From assembly GCF_007556775.1 (NCBI RefSeq), contig NZ_CP041742.1, positions 1,874,001 through 1,938,000 of the forward strand: 64,000 nucleotides of DNA, given 5' to 3'. Origin of the DNA: Lysobacter lycopersici. GTDB taxonomy: Bacteria > Pseudomonadota > Gammaproteobacteria > Xanthomonadales > Xanthomonadaceae. Position numbers and translations under genes: made by a program. Shown in pieces: positions 26,524-36,700 of this stretch. Positions within the stretch are counted from its first letter, which is position 1, and each line of letters starts with the position of its first letter. Below the pieces are notes generated by a model. It was not told the origin of the DNA. It made no database searches and was given only the letters and a program-made list of their open reading frames with translations.

Positions 26524-28088
26524 CCGAGGGATGCATGCGGGGACACATGGAAAAACGACGCGGAATGCTTGTGCGCAACGGCGGCGCGGTGCTGGCCTGC
26601 GCGCTGGCGACGGCCCTGACCGGCTGCGTCACGCTCGGCCCCGACTACCAACGCCCGGACGTGGCGCTGCCGCAAGCCTGGCGCAGCGAATTGCCGAACG
26701 CCCGCGACGTGGTCAACACGGAGTGGTGGAAGGGGCTCGGCGACCCGGCGCTGGATACGCTGATCTCCGAAGCCATCGACGCCAACAAGGACCTGCAGCT
26801 CGCGACCCTGCGCGTCGAGGAGTTCGACGCCAAGCTGCAGGTCACGCGCGCGCAGGGCCGGCCGCAGATCGGTTACAACGCGCTGGCAGAGCGCAGGGGC
26901 TACAGCGAGGAACAGCCGCGGCCGGTCAACAAGAACGACGACGGCACTTTCGAGCGGGTCACCACCCAGAACGCGTTCGAGGTCGGCAGCAACTTCAGCT
27001 GGGAACTGGACCTGTGGGGCCGCGTGCGCCGCGCCAAGGAAGCGGCGGGCGCCGACGTGATGGCCAGCGAGGACGCGCGCCGCGCGATGATGCTGACCGT
27101 CGTCACCAGCGTCGCGACCAGCTACGTGCAACTGCTTGCGCTCGACCACCAGCTGGAGCTCGCGCGGCAAGCGGAGAAGAATCGTAGCGACGCGCTGGCG
27201 CTGGTGCAGAAGAAATACGAGGGCGGCGCCGCTTCGCAGCTGGATGTGGCCAAGGCCCGCGCAGCGATGTACGACGTGGCGGTGGCGGTTCCCGACCTGG
27301 AACGCCAGGTCGCGGAACTGGAGAACGCGACGTCCTTGCTGCTCGGCCGCAATCCCGGCCCGGTCAAGCGCGGTTCGTTGCTTGCATTGAAACTGCCGCC
27401 GGTACCGGCGGGCATTCCCTCCGACATCCTCGAGCGCCGCCCCGACGTGTTGCAGGCGGAGCAGAACCTGGTGTCGGCGAACGCGAAGATCGGCGTGGCC
27501 AAGGCGGAATATTTCCCGAGCATTTCCCTGACCGGCCTGCTCGGCCTCGGCAGCAACCAGATCGACACCTTGCTGCAGCACTCGGCGATGACCGATTCGA
27601 TCGGCGCCGGGCTGCTCGGCACGATCTTCAGCGGCGGCCGAATCAAGGGCGACATCCGCGCCTCCGAAGCGGTGCAGAAGCAGATGCTGGTGAAGTACCA
27701 GCAGACCATCCAGACCGCGCTGCGCGAAGTCGATGACGCGCTGGTGTTCAACGCCAAGGCGGGCGAAATCGCGACCGCCGGCACCCAGCAACTCGCCGCC
27801 CTGCGCGACGCGGTGCGCTTGTCCGAGGCACGTTACGACGGCGGCCAATCGAGCTTCATCGACGTGCTCGACGCGCAACAGGACCTGTATGAAGCGCAGG
27901 ACAAGCAGGTCGGGCGCGACCGCGACACCTACCTGGCGCTGATCTCGATCTACAAGGCCATGGGCGGCGGCTGGATGGTGGCGCAGGAACAGCAGCGCGA
28001 TGGCGGCGGCGCCAACAACACCGCGACGCAGGCCCCGGCGGCCGACCCGCAAGCATCGACAGAGACTCGACGGAATTCCAGCCAATGA
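26520..28088 (+). CDS. Outer-membrane efflux lipoprotein (NodT/OprM family)
   Basis: The product has up to 522 residues. The lipoprotein signal ends LATALTGCVTLGPDYQRPDV, and two OEP domains follow, typical of TolC-like outer-membrane factors (FSWELDLWGRVRRAKEAAGADV, ERRPDVLQAEQNLVSANAKIGVAKAEYFPSISLTG). The start at 26520 overlaps the previous stop (ATGA); 26547 would give a shorter, more usual signal peptide. With the inner-membrane HlyD protein encoded next it should form an envelope-spanning export route, presumably for the lipid product. Confidence 0.9.
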   Translation: MTEGCMRGHMEKRRGMLVRNGGAVLACALATALTGCVTLGPDYQRPDVALPQAWRSELPNARDVVNTEWWKGLGDPALDTLISEAIDANKDLQLATLRVEEFDAKLQVTRAQGRPQIGYNALAERRGYSEEQPRPVNKNDDGTFERVTTQNAFEVGSNFSWELDLWGRVRRAKEAAGADVMASEDARRAMMLTVVTSVATSYVQLLALDHQLELARQAEKNRSDALALVQKKYEGGAASQLDVAKARAAMYDVAVAVPDLERQVAELENATSLLLGRNPGPVKRGSLLALKLPPVPAGIPSDILERRPDVLQAEQNLVSANAKIGVAKAEYFPSISLTGLLGLGSNQIDTLLQHSAMTDSIGAGLLGTIFSGGRIKGDIRASEAVQKQMLVKYQQTIQTALREVDDALVFNAKAGEIATAGTQQLAALRDAVRLSEARYDGGQSSFIDVLDAQQDLYEAQDKQVGRDRDTYLALISIYKAMGGGWMVAQEQQRDGGGANNTATQAPAADPQASTETRRNSSQ

Positions 28089-30535
28089 CCGAACAGCCCA
28101 GCCAGAAGATCGTTCTCCCCGCCTACCTCATCCGGCGCCTCGAGGCGTTCCGCATCGCGAAGGGCAGCGAGCACAGCTACATCCTGCGCGACAAGTTGTA
28201 CGGCAAGACCTACGACTTCGACCCGTGGCAGTTCTTCATCCTCGAAGTGCTGCCCGGCTGCGAAACGCTGGAGAAGCTGCAGGCCGTCTTCCACGACCGC
28301 TTCGACCGCACGATCACCAAGGACGAGCTGGACATGCTGTTCTCGTCGATCGCCGACCAGAAGCTGTTCGAGGAATCGGCGCTGCAGCACCCGCTGCTGG
28401 AGCAGTACGCCAAGCACAGCTTCGAAGTCGTCGACGGCAAGGCGGTGCACAAGTCGTTCAGCACGGTCGGCCAGGCCGCGCCAGCGGCGCCAGCAGCCGC
28501 GGCGCCCGTGGATGGCAAGGCGGCAGGCGATGGCGGGGCTCCGGAACTGCCGCCGGGCGTGGAAGGCGCCACCGGCGTGGATTCGCGTGCCGCGTCGCGG
28601 ATGCTGAAGCTGTTCGACCCGCGGCCGATGCTGAAGGCGCTCGCGCCTGCGGTCGCGCCGTTGCGCTACGCGATGTACGCGGTGCCGGTGCTGCTGCTGG
28701 TCGCGATCGTGCTGGCGGCGAACAACTGGCACGTGCTGTCTTCCGACCTCGGCAACCTGCATGCGCATTTCAGCCTGTTCGCGCGCGTCATCTTCATGCT
28801 GCTGACGGTCAACGTGCTCTCCGTGCTGGTGATGTCGTTCGTGGCGAACGCGTTCCGCGTCAGCGTCGACAAGATCGGCATCACCGTGCTGCTCGGTTTC
28901 ATCCCGCGCTTCACCACGCACATGACCGGCACCGAGAACCTGAGCCGCCGGGAGACGATGTGGCTGCATGCCTCCAACATCATCCTGAGGCTGTTCCTGT
29001 TCAGCGTCGCCATGCTGGTCTGGTACAACACGCGCGACCATGCGAATACCTTGACGGAATTCGCGCTGATGATGGTGCTGGTGGCGGGCGCGAGCCTGAT
29101 CATCGAAACCGGGAACCCGCTCGCCAAGGGCAGCGCCTACTTCCTGCTCTCGGCCTTCCTCAACGAGAAGAACCTCCGCGGCAAGGCCTACCGGGCCCTG
29201 GTGGGCAAGTTCCGCGGCGACGTCTACGAGCCCGCCAACAGCAATGCGCTCGCCCTGTATTCGCTGGCGACCATCACCTACCTCATCTTCCTGGTGCTGC
29301 TGATCGGGGTCGGCCTGCTGGAATGGCTCAACGGCCACCTGCGCCTGGGCGGTTCGGCGGTGATCATCGCCGGCGCCTTCGTCGCCTACTTGCTGTGGCG
29401 CAACTACACCGGCCTCAAGCACTTCGGCGACATCTACGAGAAGACCCAGCAGTTCGACCGCTGGCGCAAGCGCACGCTCACCGCCGACGACATGGCCCCG
29501 GGCGAGACGCCCAAGGCGCCGATGGCCTGGTGGAAGAAGGTGCTGCTGGCGACGCCGGTGGTGCTGCTGTTCCTGCCGTATCCGTACGAGGTGAGCGGCT
29601 CGTTCTCGATCTACCCACTGCGCCGGCAGGTGCTGTCGACGGATACGCCGGGGCTGATCCAGACCGTGTATTTCGATGGCGGCGAGTCGGTGAAGCAAGG
29701 CACGGTGATCGCGCGCCTGGCCGACAACGACTATGCCGGGCAGGTGAAGGTGCTGGACGCGCAGATCCAGGAGCAGGCCGCCGTCCTCGCCAACCTCAAG
29801 GCGGGGCCGAAGCCGGAACAGGTGCGCGTCGCGCAGGAAGCGCTGGAAACCGCGCGCACCACCGCGCGCTACAGCCGCGAAAAGGTGCCGCGCATCGAGA
29901 AGCTGTATGCGTCCGGCGCGATGTCGTTCGAGGAGCTCGATACCGCGCGCAAGCAGCGCGACGACGACGCCATGGAGGTCACAGAGCGCATCGCCGACCT
30001 GCAGTTGGTCAAGTCCGGCGCCACCGCCGACGAGATCGCCGCGGCCGAAGCCAAGTTGTCCAGCCTGCAGCAGCAGCGTGCCATCGAGGCCGACAAGGTC
30101 GCGCGCACCGAAGTGCGCATGCCCTTCGACGGCAACATCCTGACCCTGCACCTCAAGGACCGCACCAACAGCTTCCTCGACAAGGGCCAGCCGCTGGCGA
30201 CGGTCGAATACATCGGCACGGTCACCGCCGAAGTCGACATCCCCGAGGCCGACGTGCAGTACGTCAAGCCCGGCGCGAAGGTCCGCATCCGCCCGGTCGC
30301 GTACTTCAACCGCGAGTTCGACGGCACGGTGGCGACGATCGACCGCAACGTGACCAAGGAAGAAACCGGCACCACGCTCAAGATCCTCGCGACGATCGAC
30401 AACCACGGTGGCGAGCTCAACACCGGCATGACCGGAACCGCCAAGATCCAGGGCGAAACCATGCCGGTGTGGAAGGCGTTCTCGCAGGCCATCATCCGCT
30501 TCGTGAAGGTGCAGGTCTGGTCGTGGATTCCGTAA
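28085..30535 (+). CDS. PqqD-like / inactive M50 / HlyD fusion exporter subunit
   Basis: An 816-residue inner-membrane protein. Residues about 8-100 look like a PqqD-type winged helix. Several membrane helices (about 195-470) follow the plan of M50 metalloproteases fused to HlyD. Both zinc-site motifs are lost: SVLVM at 246-250 replaces HExxH, and NPLAKGSAY at 344-352 replaces NPLLKxDGY. After about 490 comes a HlyD adaptor: PLRRQVLSTDTPGLIQTVYFDGGESVKQGTVIARL, a long hairpin, and TEVRMPFDGNILTL. It probably carries the lipid or its carrier from the membrane to the outer-membrane factor. It overlaps the preceding gene by ATGA. Confidence 0.85.
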   Translation: MTEQPSQKIVLPAYLIRRLEAFRIAKGSEHSYILRDKLYGKTYDFDPWQFFILEVLPGCETLEKLQAVFHDRFDRTITKDELDMLFSSIADQKLFEESALQHPLLEQYAKHSFEVVDGKAVHKSFSTVGQAAPAAPAAAAPVDGKAAGDGGAPELPPGVEGATGVDSRAASRMLKLFDPRPMLKALAPAVAPLRYAMYAVPVLLLVAIVLAANNWHVLSSDLGNLHAHFSLFARVIFMLLTVNVLSVLVMSFVANAFRVSVDKIGITVLLGFIPRFTTHMTGTENLSRRETMWLHASNIILRLFLFSVAMLVWYNTRDHANTLTEFALMMVLVAGASLIIETGNPLAKGSAYFLLSAFLNEKNLRGKAYRALVGKFRGDVYEPANSNALALYSLATITYLIFLVLLIGVGLLEWLNGHLRLGGSAVIIAGAFVAYLLWRNYTGLKHFGDIYEKTQQFDRWRKRTLTADDMAPGETPKAPMAWWKKVLLATPVVLLFLPYPYEVSGSFSIYPLRRQVLSTDTPGLIQTVYFDGGESVKQGTVIARLADNDYAGQVKVLDAQIQEQAAVLANLKAGPKPEQVRVAQEALETARTTARYSREKVPRIEKLYASGAMSFEELDTARKQRDDDAMEVTERIADLQLVKSGATADEIAAAEAKLSSLQQQRAIEADKVARTEVRMPFDGNILTLHLKDRTNSFLDKGQPLATVEYIGTVTAEVDIPEADVQYVKPGAKVRIRPVAYFNREFDGTVATIDRNVTKEETGTTLKILATIDNHGGELNTGMTGTAKIQGETMPVWKAFSQAIIRFVKVQVWSWIP

Positions 30536-30560
30536 TCGAAAAGCAGCAGCGGGAGGCGGC

Positions 30561-33500
30561 ATGACGCGTTCGACCGATCCGGAGGTCCTGTCGGCGTACT
30601 TCGCGACCATGCGCCAGTTCCTGGCGACGCAGTCGCGCGTGATGTCGTCGTTCCTCGGCACGCAGCCCGCGGGTACGGACCTGCCGGCGTTGCCGGCGGA
30701 ACTGTCCGCAAACATGCCCGGCGACATGCCGATGCCCTTCGTCGCCGAAGCCAGCGCGCCCGCGCCCGCATTCGAAGCGCCGCAGGGGCCCGCGCCCGCG
30801 TCGGTCGCGGCGCCCGTGCAGGAAATGCCCGTGGTGGTGCCCGCGGCGAACGATCGCGATACGTTGTCGCGCGATGCGCTCGTCGATTTGCTGCTCGGAT
30901 TGGTGGAAGAAAAGACCGGCTATCCGCGCGACATGGTCGGCCTCGGCCAGAACCTCGAAGCCGACCTCGGCATCGATTCGATCAAGCGCATCGAGATCGT
31001 CGGCAGCCTGTTGCAGCAGTTGCCCGCGCATGTCCGCGATGCGCTGGCCGAACAGCGCAGCAAACTGAACACGCAGCCGAACCTGCAGGGCATGCTCGAC
31101 CTCGTCGGGCAGGCCGCGGCGAATGTCGCCGCACCCGTAGCCGCCGCCGCTGCGGCCGAAGCGGTGGCGCACGCACCTGCCACGCCGGTCGTCGACGTCG
31201 CGCCCGCGCCGCCGCGCTGGGTGATGCGCCCGCGGCACGAGCCGCTGGGCGCCGATGCCGCGCGCGGGCTGACGCCCGGGGGTTTCGTGCTCACCGGCGA
31301 CCGCCTCGGCGTGGCCAATGCACTCGCCGCGACCTTACGTTCGCGCGATGTCGATGTCGCCATCGTCGATGCGGAAACGCTCGCCGACGAAGACAAACTG
31401 CTGCAGTGGTGCGCGGCGTCCGCGCCGGCGACGCCGATCGCCGGCATCGTGCACCTCGCGCCGCTGGGGTCGCCGGCGATCGCCGCGGACGGTTCGCCCG
31501 CGCAATGGCGGCAGGCGATCCAGGCCAACGAGAAATCGCTGTTCCTGCTGTTGCGCGAACTCGGTTCGCGCATGGCCGACGAAGCGCACGTGGTCGCGGC
31601 CAGCGACCTCGGCGGCCTGTTCGGCCGCGAGGGCAGCGCCGACGACGATTTGCGCCTGGTCGGCGGCGGCGTGGGCATGGTGAAGTCGCTGTCGAAGGAG
31701 CGCACCAGCCTGCGCGCCAAGGCGGTGGACCTGGATCCCTCGCGCAACGCGAACGAACTGGCCGCAGACCTGTTCGCCGAAATCGAACTCGACGGCGGCC
31801 GCGTTGAAGTCGGTTATCCCGACGGCGAGCGCTTCGTGTTCCATACCGTGGCCGAGGACGTCGCCACCGACGCGGCGCGCGAGGAAGCGCTTGCCGGCGT
31901 GGTCGTGCTCGCCACCGGCGGCGCGCGCGGCATCACCGCCGAGGTGCTGCGCGAACTCGCGCGCCCGGGCAACGTGCTGGTGCTGACCGGGCGCAGCCCG
32001 TTGCCGGAAAGCGAACCGGCGGAGACCGCGGCGCTGGCCGATGCCGAGGCGCTGCGCGCGCATTTCGTCGCGCAGGTGCGTTCGGGCGCGGCGAAGATGA
32101 CGCCCGGCGAGATCGGCAAGCGCGTGCAGGCGGTGATCGGCCTGCGCGAGATGCTCGACAATGTGAAAGACCTGCGCGCCGGCGGCGCCACGGTCGAGTA
32201 CTACGCGATCGACGTCACCGACGACGAGGGCATCCGCGCGCTGGTCGAGGGCGTCACCAAGCGCCACGGCCGCATCGATGGCATCGTGCATGGCGCGGGC
32301 GTGATCGAGGACAAGCTGCTGGCCGACAAGCGCAGCGACAGCTGGTCGCGCGTGGTCGACACCAAGGTCGTCGGCATGCTGCTGCTACAGAAATACGTCG
32401 ATCCGGCCAGGCTGAAGTTCTTCAACGTGTTCAGTTCGGTCGCCGGGCGTTACGGCAACAGCGGCCAGTCCGATTACGCGACCGCGAACGAATTGATGAA
32501 CCGCTTGTGCACCGCGCTACAGGCGCGCTGGGGGCAGCGCGTCGCGGTCAGCGCGTTGTGCTGGGGCCCGTGGGGTCCGACCAAGTTCGGGGCCGGCATG
32601 GTCACCGCCGACACCGAGGCCAAGTTCGCCGAACAGGGCGTGCGGCTGGTGTCCGCGGCGCTGGGCCGCAAGCTGTTCCGCGGGGAACTCTCCTGCGCCG
32701 CCGGGACGCCGGTGGAAATCGTCTGCGGCGAAGCGCTGTGGGATACACGCGAAGAGGAACTCGGCGTCATCCGCCGCGTGTCCGTCGAAACGCCCGTCGA
32801 CGGCGCGACCGTCGGTCCGTTGATCGGCTTCAGCCAGGAGCAGGCCGGCACCGGCGGCGAACGCATCCTGCCGTTGCGCCTGGATGCATCGCGCCACCGC
32901 TACCTGCACGAACACGTGCTCGACGGCAAGCCGGTGCTGCCGGCCGCGGTCGCGCTGGAACTGATGGCCGAAGCGGCGAAGATCATGTGGCCGGGCTGGC
33001 GCGTGGTCGAAGTGCGCGAGCACAAGCTGCTCAAGGGCGTCGAGCTCAAGGGCATGGACGTGCGCGACAGCGCGCGCAACCTGCAGGTGCGGATCGCGCC
33101 GCCGCCCTACGGCAGCAGCGAAGGTTTCGAAGTCGCGGCCTCGCTGGAAAGCGAACTCGCGCCCGGTCGTTTCATTCCGCATTACCGCTGCGTGTTGCGG
33201 CTGGAGCAACTACTGCCGGCACCCGAACACGCCGACCGCCAATTCCACGACGACAAGGCGTTGAGCACGGCCAAGGCCTACGGCGAATGGCTGTTCCACG
33301 GCCCGCGTTTCCAGGTGATCGAAAAGATCGACGGGCTGTCGCCGCAGGGCGCCGGCGCGAGCGTGCGCAGCACCCGGCCCGCGCAATGGCTCGCCGATGG
33401 CGCGGGCGAACAGGACTGGGTGTTCGACCCGGGCCTGCTCGACGCCGCCGCGCAGATGGCGTGGCTGTGGTCGCGCGCCTACCGCGACGAATCCGCGTTG

Positions 33501-33731
33501 CCGGCGCGCTTCGGCCGCGTGGTCCGCTACCGCGAGCGTTTCCCCGAACGCATGCACATGCAGTACACGCGCATCGCTTCCGACGACCCGACCCTGATCC
33601 GCGGCAACGTGCTGTTCCTGGACGACGCCGGCGAGGCGGTGATGTCGATCGAGCAGCTCGACAGCATCGCCAGCGCCGCGCTCAACCGCTTCGGCGGCAC
33701 CGCGCAGGAGGCCTCGCATGTCGCGGCCTGA
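30561..33731 (+). CDS. Lipid/polyketide synthase: ACP-KR-DH
   Basis: The product has 1056 residues. It opens with a helix (YFATMRQFLATQSRVM) also seen in the other two synthases, then a PUFA-type carrier domain (LGIDSIKRIEI, Ser140). A ketoreductase follows: a structural half from about 210, NADPH loop ATGGARGITAE near 448, and the active-site pair Ser626 (FSSVAGRYG) and Tyr639 (SDYATANE). The C-terminal part is a double-hot-dog dehydratase with His785 in HVLDGKPVLP and Asp961 in LLDAAAQ. It should reduce beta-ketoacyl chains to hydroxyacyl and dehydrate them. GGGAGG precedes the start; the stop overlaps the next synthase. Confidence 0.93.
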   Translation: MTRSTDPEVLSAYFATMRQFLATQSRVMSSFLGTQPAGTDLPALPAELSANMPGDMPMPFVAEASAPAPAFEAPQGPAPASVAAPVQEMPVVVPAANDRDTLSRDALVDLLLGLVEEKTGYPRDMVGLGQNLEADLGIDSIKRIEIVGSLLQQLPAHVRDALAEQRSKLNTQPNLQGMLDLVGQAAANVAAPVAAAAAAEAVAHAPATPVVDVAPAPPRWVMRPRHEPLGADAARGLTPGGFVLTGDRLGVANALAATLRSRDVDVAIVDAETLADEDKLLQWCAASAPATPIAGIVHLAPLGSPAIAADGSPAQWRQAIQANEKSLFLLLRELGSRMADEAHVVAASDLGGLFGREGSADDDLRLVGGGVGMVKSLSKERTSLRAKAVDLDPSRNANELAADLFAEIELDGGRVEVGYPDGERFVFHTVAEDVATDAAREEALAGVVVLATGGARGITAEVLRELARPGNVLVLTGRSPLPESEPAETAALADAEALRAHFVAQVRSGAAKMTPGEIGKRVQAVIGLREMLDNVKDLRAGGATVEYYAIDVTDDEGIRALVEGVTKRHGRIDGIVHGAGVIEDKLLADKRSDSWSRVVDTKVVGMLLLQKYVDPARLKFFNVFSSVAGRYGNSGQSDYATANELMNRLCTALQARWGQRVAVSALCWGPWGPTKFGAGMVTADTEAKFAEQGVRLVSAALGRKLFRGELSCAAGTPVEIVCGEALWDTREEELGVIRRVSVETPVDGATVGPLIGFSQEQAGTGGERILPLRLDASRHRYLHEHVLDGKPVLPAAVALELMAEAAKIMWPGWRVVEVREHKLLKGVELKGMDVRDSARNLQVRIAPPPYGSSEGFEVAASLESELAPGRFIPHYRCVLRLEQLLPAPEHADRQFHDDKALSTAKAYGEWLFHGPRFQVIEKIDGLSPQGAGASVRSTRPAQWLADGAGEQDWVFDPGLLDAAAQMAWLWSRAYRDESALPARFGRVVRYRERFPERMHMQYTRIASDDPTLIRGNVLFLDDAGEAVMSIEQLDSIASAALNRFGGTAQEASHVAA

Positions 33732-36700
33732 GCATGCCGGCCCCGGGCAGGCCGTCGCCGACATGAACGCGCCGATCGCGATCATCGGCATGGCCTGCAT
33801 CTTCCCGCAGGCGCCGGACCTGCACGCCTTCTGGAACAACATCCTCGAAGGCGTGGACGCGATCGGCGAACCGGTCGCGGACTGGGGCGCCCAGCGCTAC
33901 CTCGACGCCGGGCGGATCAAGACCCCGTTCGGCGGCTACCTGAAGGACCTGTACCGCTTCGATCCGCGCGAGTTCGGGATCATGCCGAACTCGGTGGCCG
34001 GCGGCGAAACCGACCAGTACCTCGCGCTGCGCGTCGCGCGCGATGCGCTGGCCGATGCCGGCTACCTGCATCCCGACGCCGACCACGGCGAAACCGGCAT
34101 CGTGCTCGGCCACAGCGCCTACCTGCACGCGGGCCAGGTCACCGTCATCCAGAACAACATCGTCATCGACCAGACGATGGACCTCGTGCGCGCGGCGATG
34201 CCGCACATGGGCGAGGAGGCGCTGCAGGAACTGCGCGCCATGCTGTTGAAGAAACTGCCGCCGACCAACGCCGACAACGCGCCCGGCCTCGTGCCGAACA
34301 TGATGACCGGGCGCATCGCCAACCGGCTCAACCTGCGCGGCCCCAATTACGTGCTCGACGCGGCCTGCGCCTCGTCGCTGCTGGCGGTCGCCGCCGCGGC
34401 CGACGAACTGCGCACCGGCCGCAGCCGCATGATGCTCGCCGGCGGCGTCAACGCGACGCTGCCTGCCGACGTCAACGCCAGCTTCACCCAGCTCGGCGCG
34501 CTCAGCGCGCGCGGCAAGGTGCGCCCGTTCGAAGCCGGCAGCGACGGCACCCTGCTCGGCGAAGGCCTCGGCGTGGTCGTGCTCAAGCGCCTCGACGACG
34601 CCATCGCCGACGGCGACCGCGTGTACGCGGTGCTGCGCGGCGTCGGCCATTCCAGCGACGGCAAGGGCACCGGCCTGCTCGCGCCCAGCCACGACGGCGA
34701 AACCCTCGCGATCCGCCGCGCCTACGCGGTCACCGGCATCGACCCGGCGAGCGTCGACCTGGTCGAAGCGCACGGCACCGGCATCCCGCTCGGCGACCAG
34801 ACCGAAATCGCCTCGCTCGGTTCCGTGTTCGGCGAACGCAACGCGCCGGTCGGCACCAAGGCGCTGGGCTCGGTGAAGTCGATGATCAGCCACACCATCC
34901 CGGCCGCCGGCATCGCCAGCGTGATCAAGATGTCGCTGTCGCTGCACCACCGGACCTTGCCGCCGACGCTGTGCGAACAGGTTAATCCGGAACTGGGCAT
35001 CGACAAGACCCCGTTCTACGTCAACACCCGCGTCTCGCCGTGGATGGTGCCGACCGGGCAGCCGCGCCGCGCGGCGGTGAATTCCTTCGGCTTCGGCGGC
35101 ATCAACGCGCATGCCATCCTCGAGCAGGCACCCGAGGCCGCGGTGGTGCCGGGACGCATGACCGACTGGCCGGTCGAACTGTGCGTGCTGTCCGCCGACA
35201 GCGCCGAAGCGCTGCTGGCGAAACTGGATGCGCTGGCCGCCGGCCTCGAGCGCAATCCTTCGTGGCGCCTGCCGGAAGTGGCTGCTGCATTGGCGAAGCA
35301 GGATTCCGCCGCGGACCACCGCGTCGCGATCCTTGCCAAGGACATCGCCGCGCTGGCCAGCGGTATCGCGCAGGCGCAGGCGAAGGTGCGCGACGGCAAG
35401 GTCGCCACCGGCGCGGGCGGTCGCGGCCGCGTGTTCTACGGCAACCGCCGCGTCGAGGGCAAGCTCGCGTTCCTGTTCCCCGGCGAAGGCTCGCAATACC
35501 CGCACATGTTCGCAGAACTCGCGCTGCGCTTCGACGAAGTGCAGCACTGGCTGGATTTCTGGCGCGGCCTGTACGGCCTGCCCGCGGGCCAGTCGCGCAC
35601 CGACATCGTGTTCCCCAGCAGCGAAGTCGACGACGCGCGCCGCGCCGAGCTCGAGGAACGGCTGCACGGCATGGACGTGGGTTCCGAAGCCGTGTTCGTC
35701 GGCGGCATGGCGATGCACGCGCTGCTGACTTCGCTCGGCGTCGAGCCGGACGTGATGCTCGGCCACAGCTCCGGCGAATCCGCGGCGCTGGCCGCGTGCG
35801 GCGCGAACGCGGCGACCACGCCGCAGGAATTGTCGGACTGCATCAGCAAGCATTACGCGGTCTACGACGCGCTGCTGCAGTCGGGCAAGATCCCGGTCGG
35901 CGCGCTGCTCGCGGTCGGCGCGCTGCCTTCGGCGGATGTCGAGCGTTACCTCGCGCAGCTGGGTCGCGACGTGCAGGTCGCGATGGACAACTGCAGCAAC
36001 CAGATCGTGCTGTACGGCAGCGTCGCCGACATCGCCCACGTGCAGGAAGGCCTGAGCGCGCTCGGCGCGATCTGCATGCCGCTGCCGTTCGACCGCGGCT
36101 ACCACACGCCGGCGTTCGCCGACGTCAGCGCCGCGTTCGAGAAGTACTACGAGGACATCGGGCTGGAACGGCCGACGGTGCCGCTGTATTCCTGCGCCTC
36201 GGTCGACCTGTTCCCGGACGATCCGGCGCAGGTGCGCGCGCTCGCCGCCGGCCAGTGGTCGCAGACGGTGCGTTTCCGCGAAACCATCCGCAAGATGCAC
36301 GACGACGGCGTGCGCGTGTTCGTCGAGGTCGGCCCGTCGGGCAACCTCGTCGCGTTCGTCAACGACATCCTCGCCGACCGCGAATGCGTGGCGCTGTCGA
36401 GCAACGTGCGGCGCAAGAACGGCGTCGAGCAGCTGCTCGCGACGCTCGCGCAGTTGTACATCGCCGGCCGCCAGGTCGACCTGGGCAAGCTGTTCTCGCG
36501 GCGCGAACTTGCGCGCATCGACCTCGATGCGACCACGACCGTGCGGCAACCGCCGGTGCTCGACAACACCATGCCGATGGTCCGCTTCAGCGAGGCCGAT
36601 CGCGAACGGGTGCGGCAACTGGCGCAGGCGCCGGTGCATGTGCTACCGCAAGCATCGGCACCACTGCAGCCACAGGCGCAAGCCGCCGCGGTGCCGCCGG

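Noticed and set aside
33718-35100. Ketosynthase of the third synthase as a chain-length factor
   Set aside because: The active-site Cys217 and both histidines are present, so it should be a working KS.
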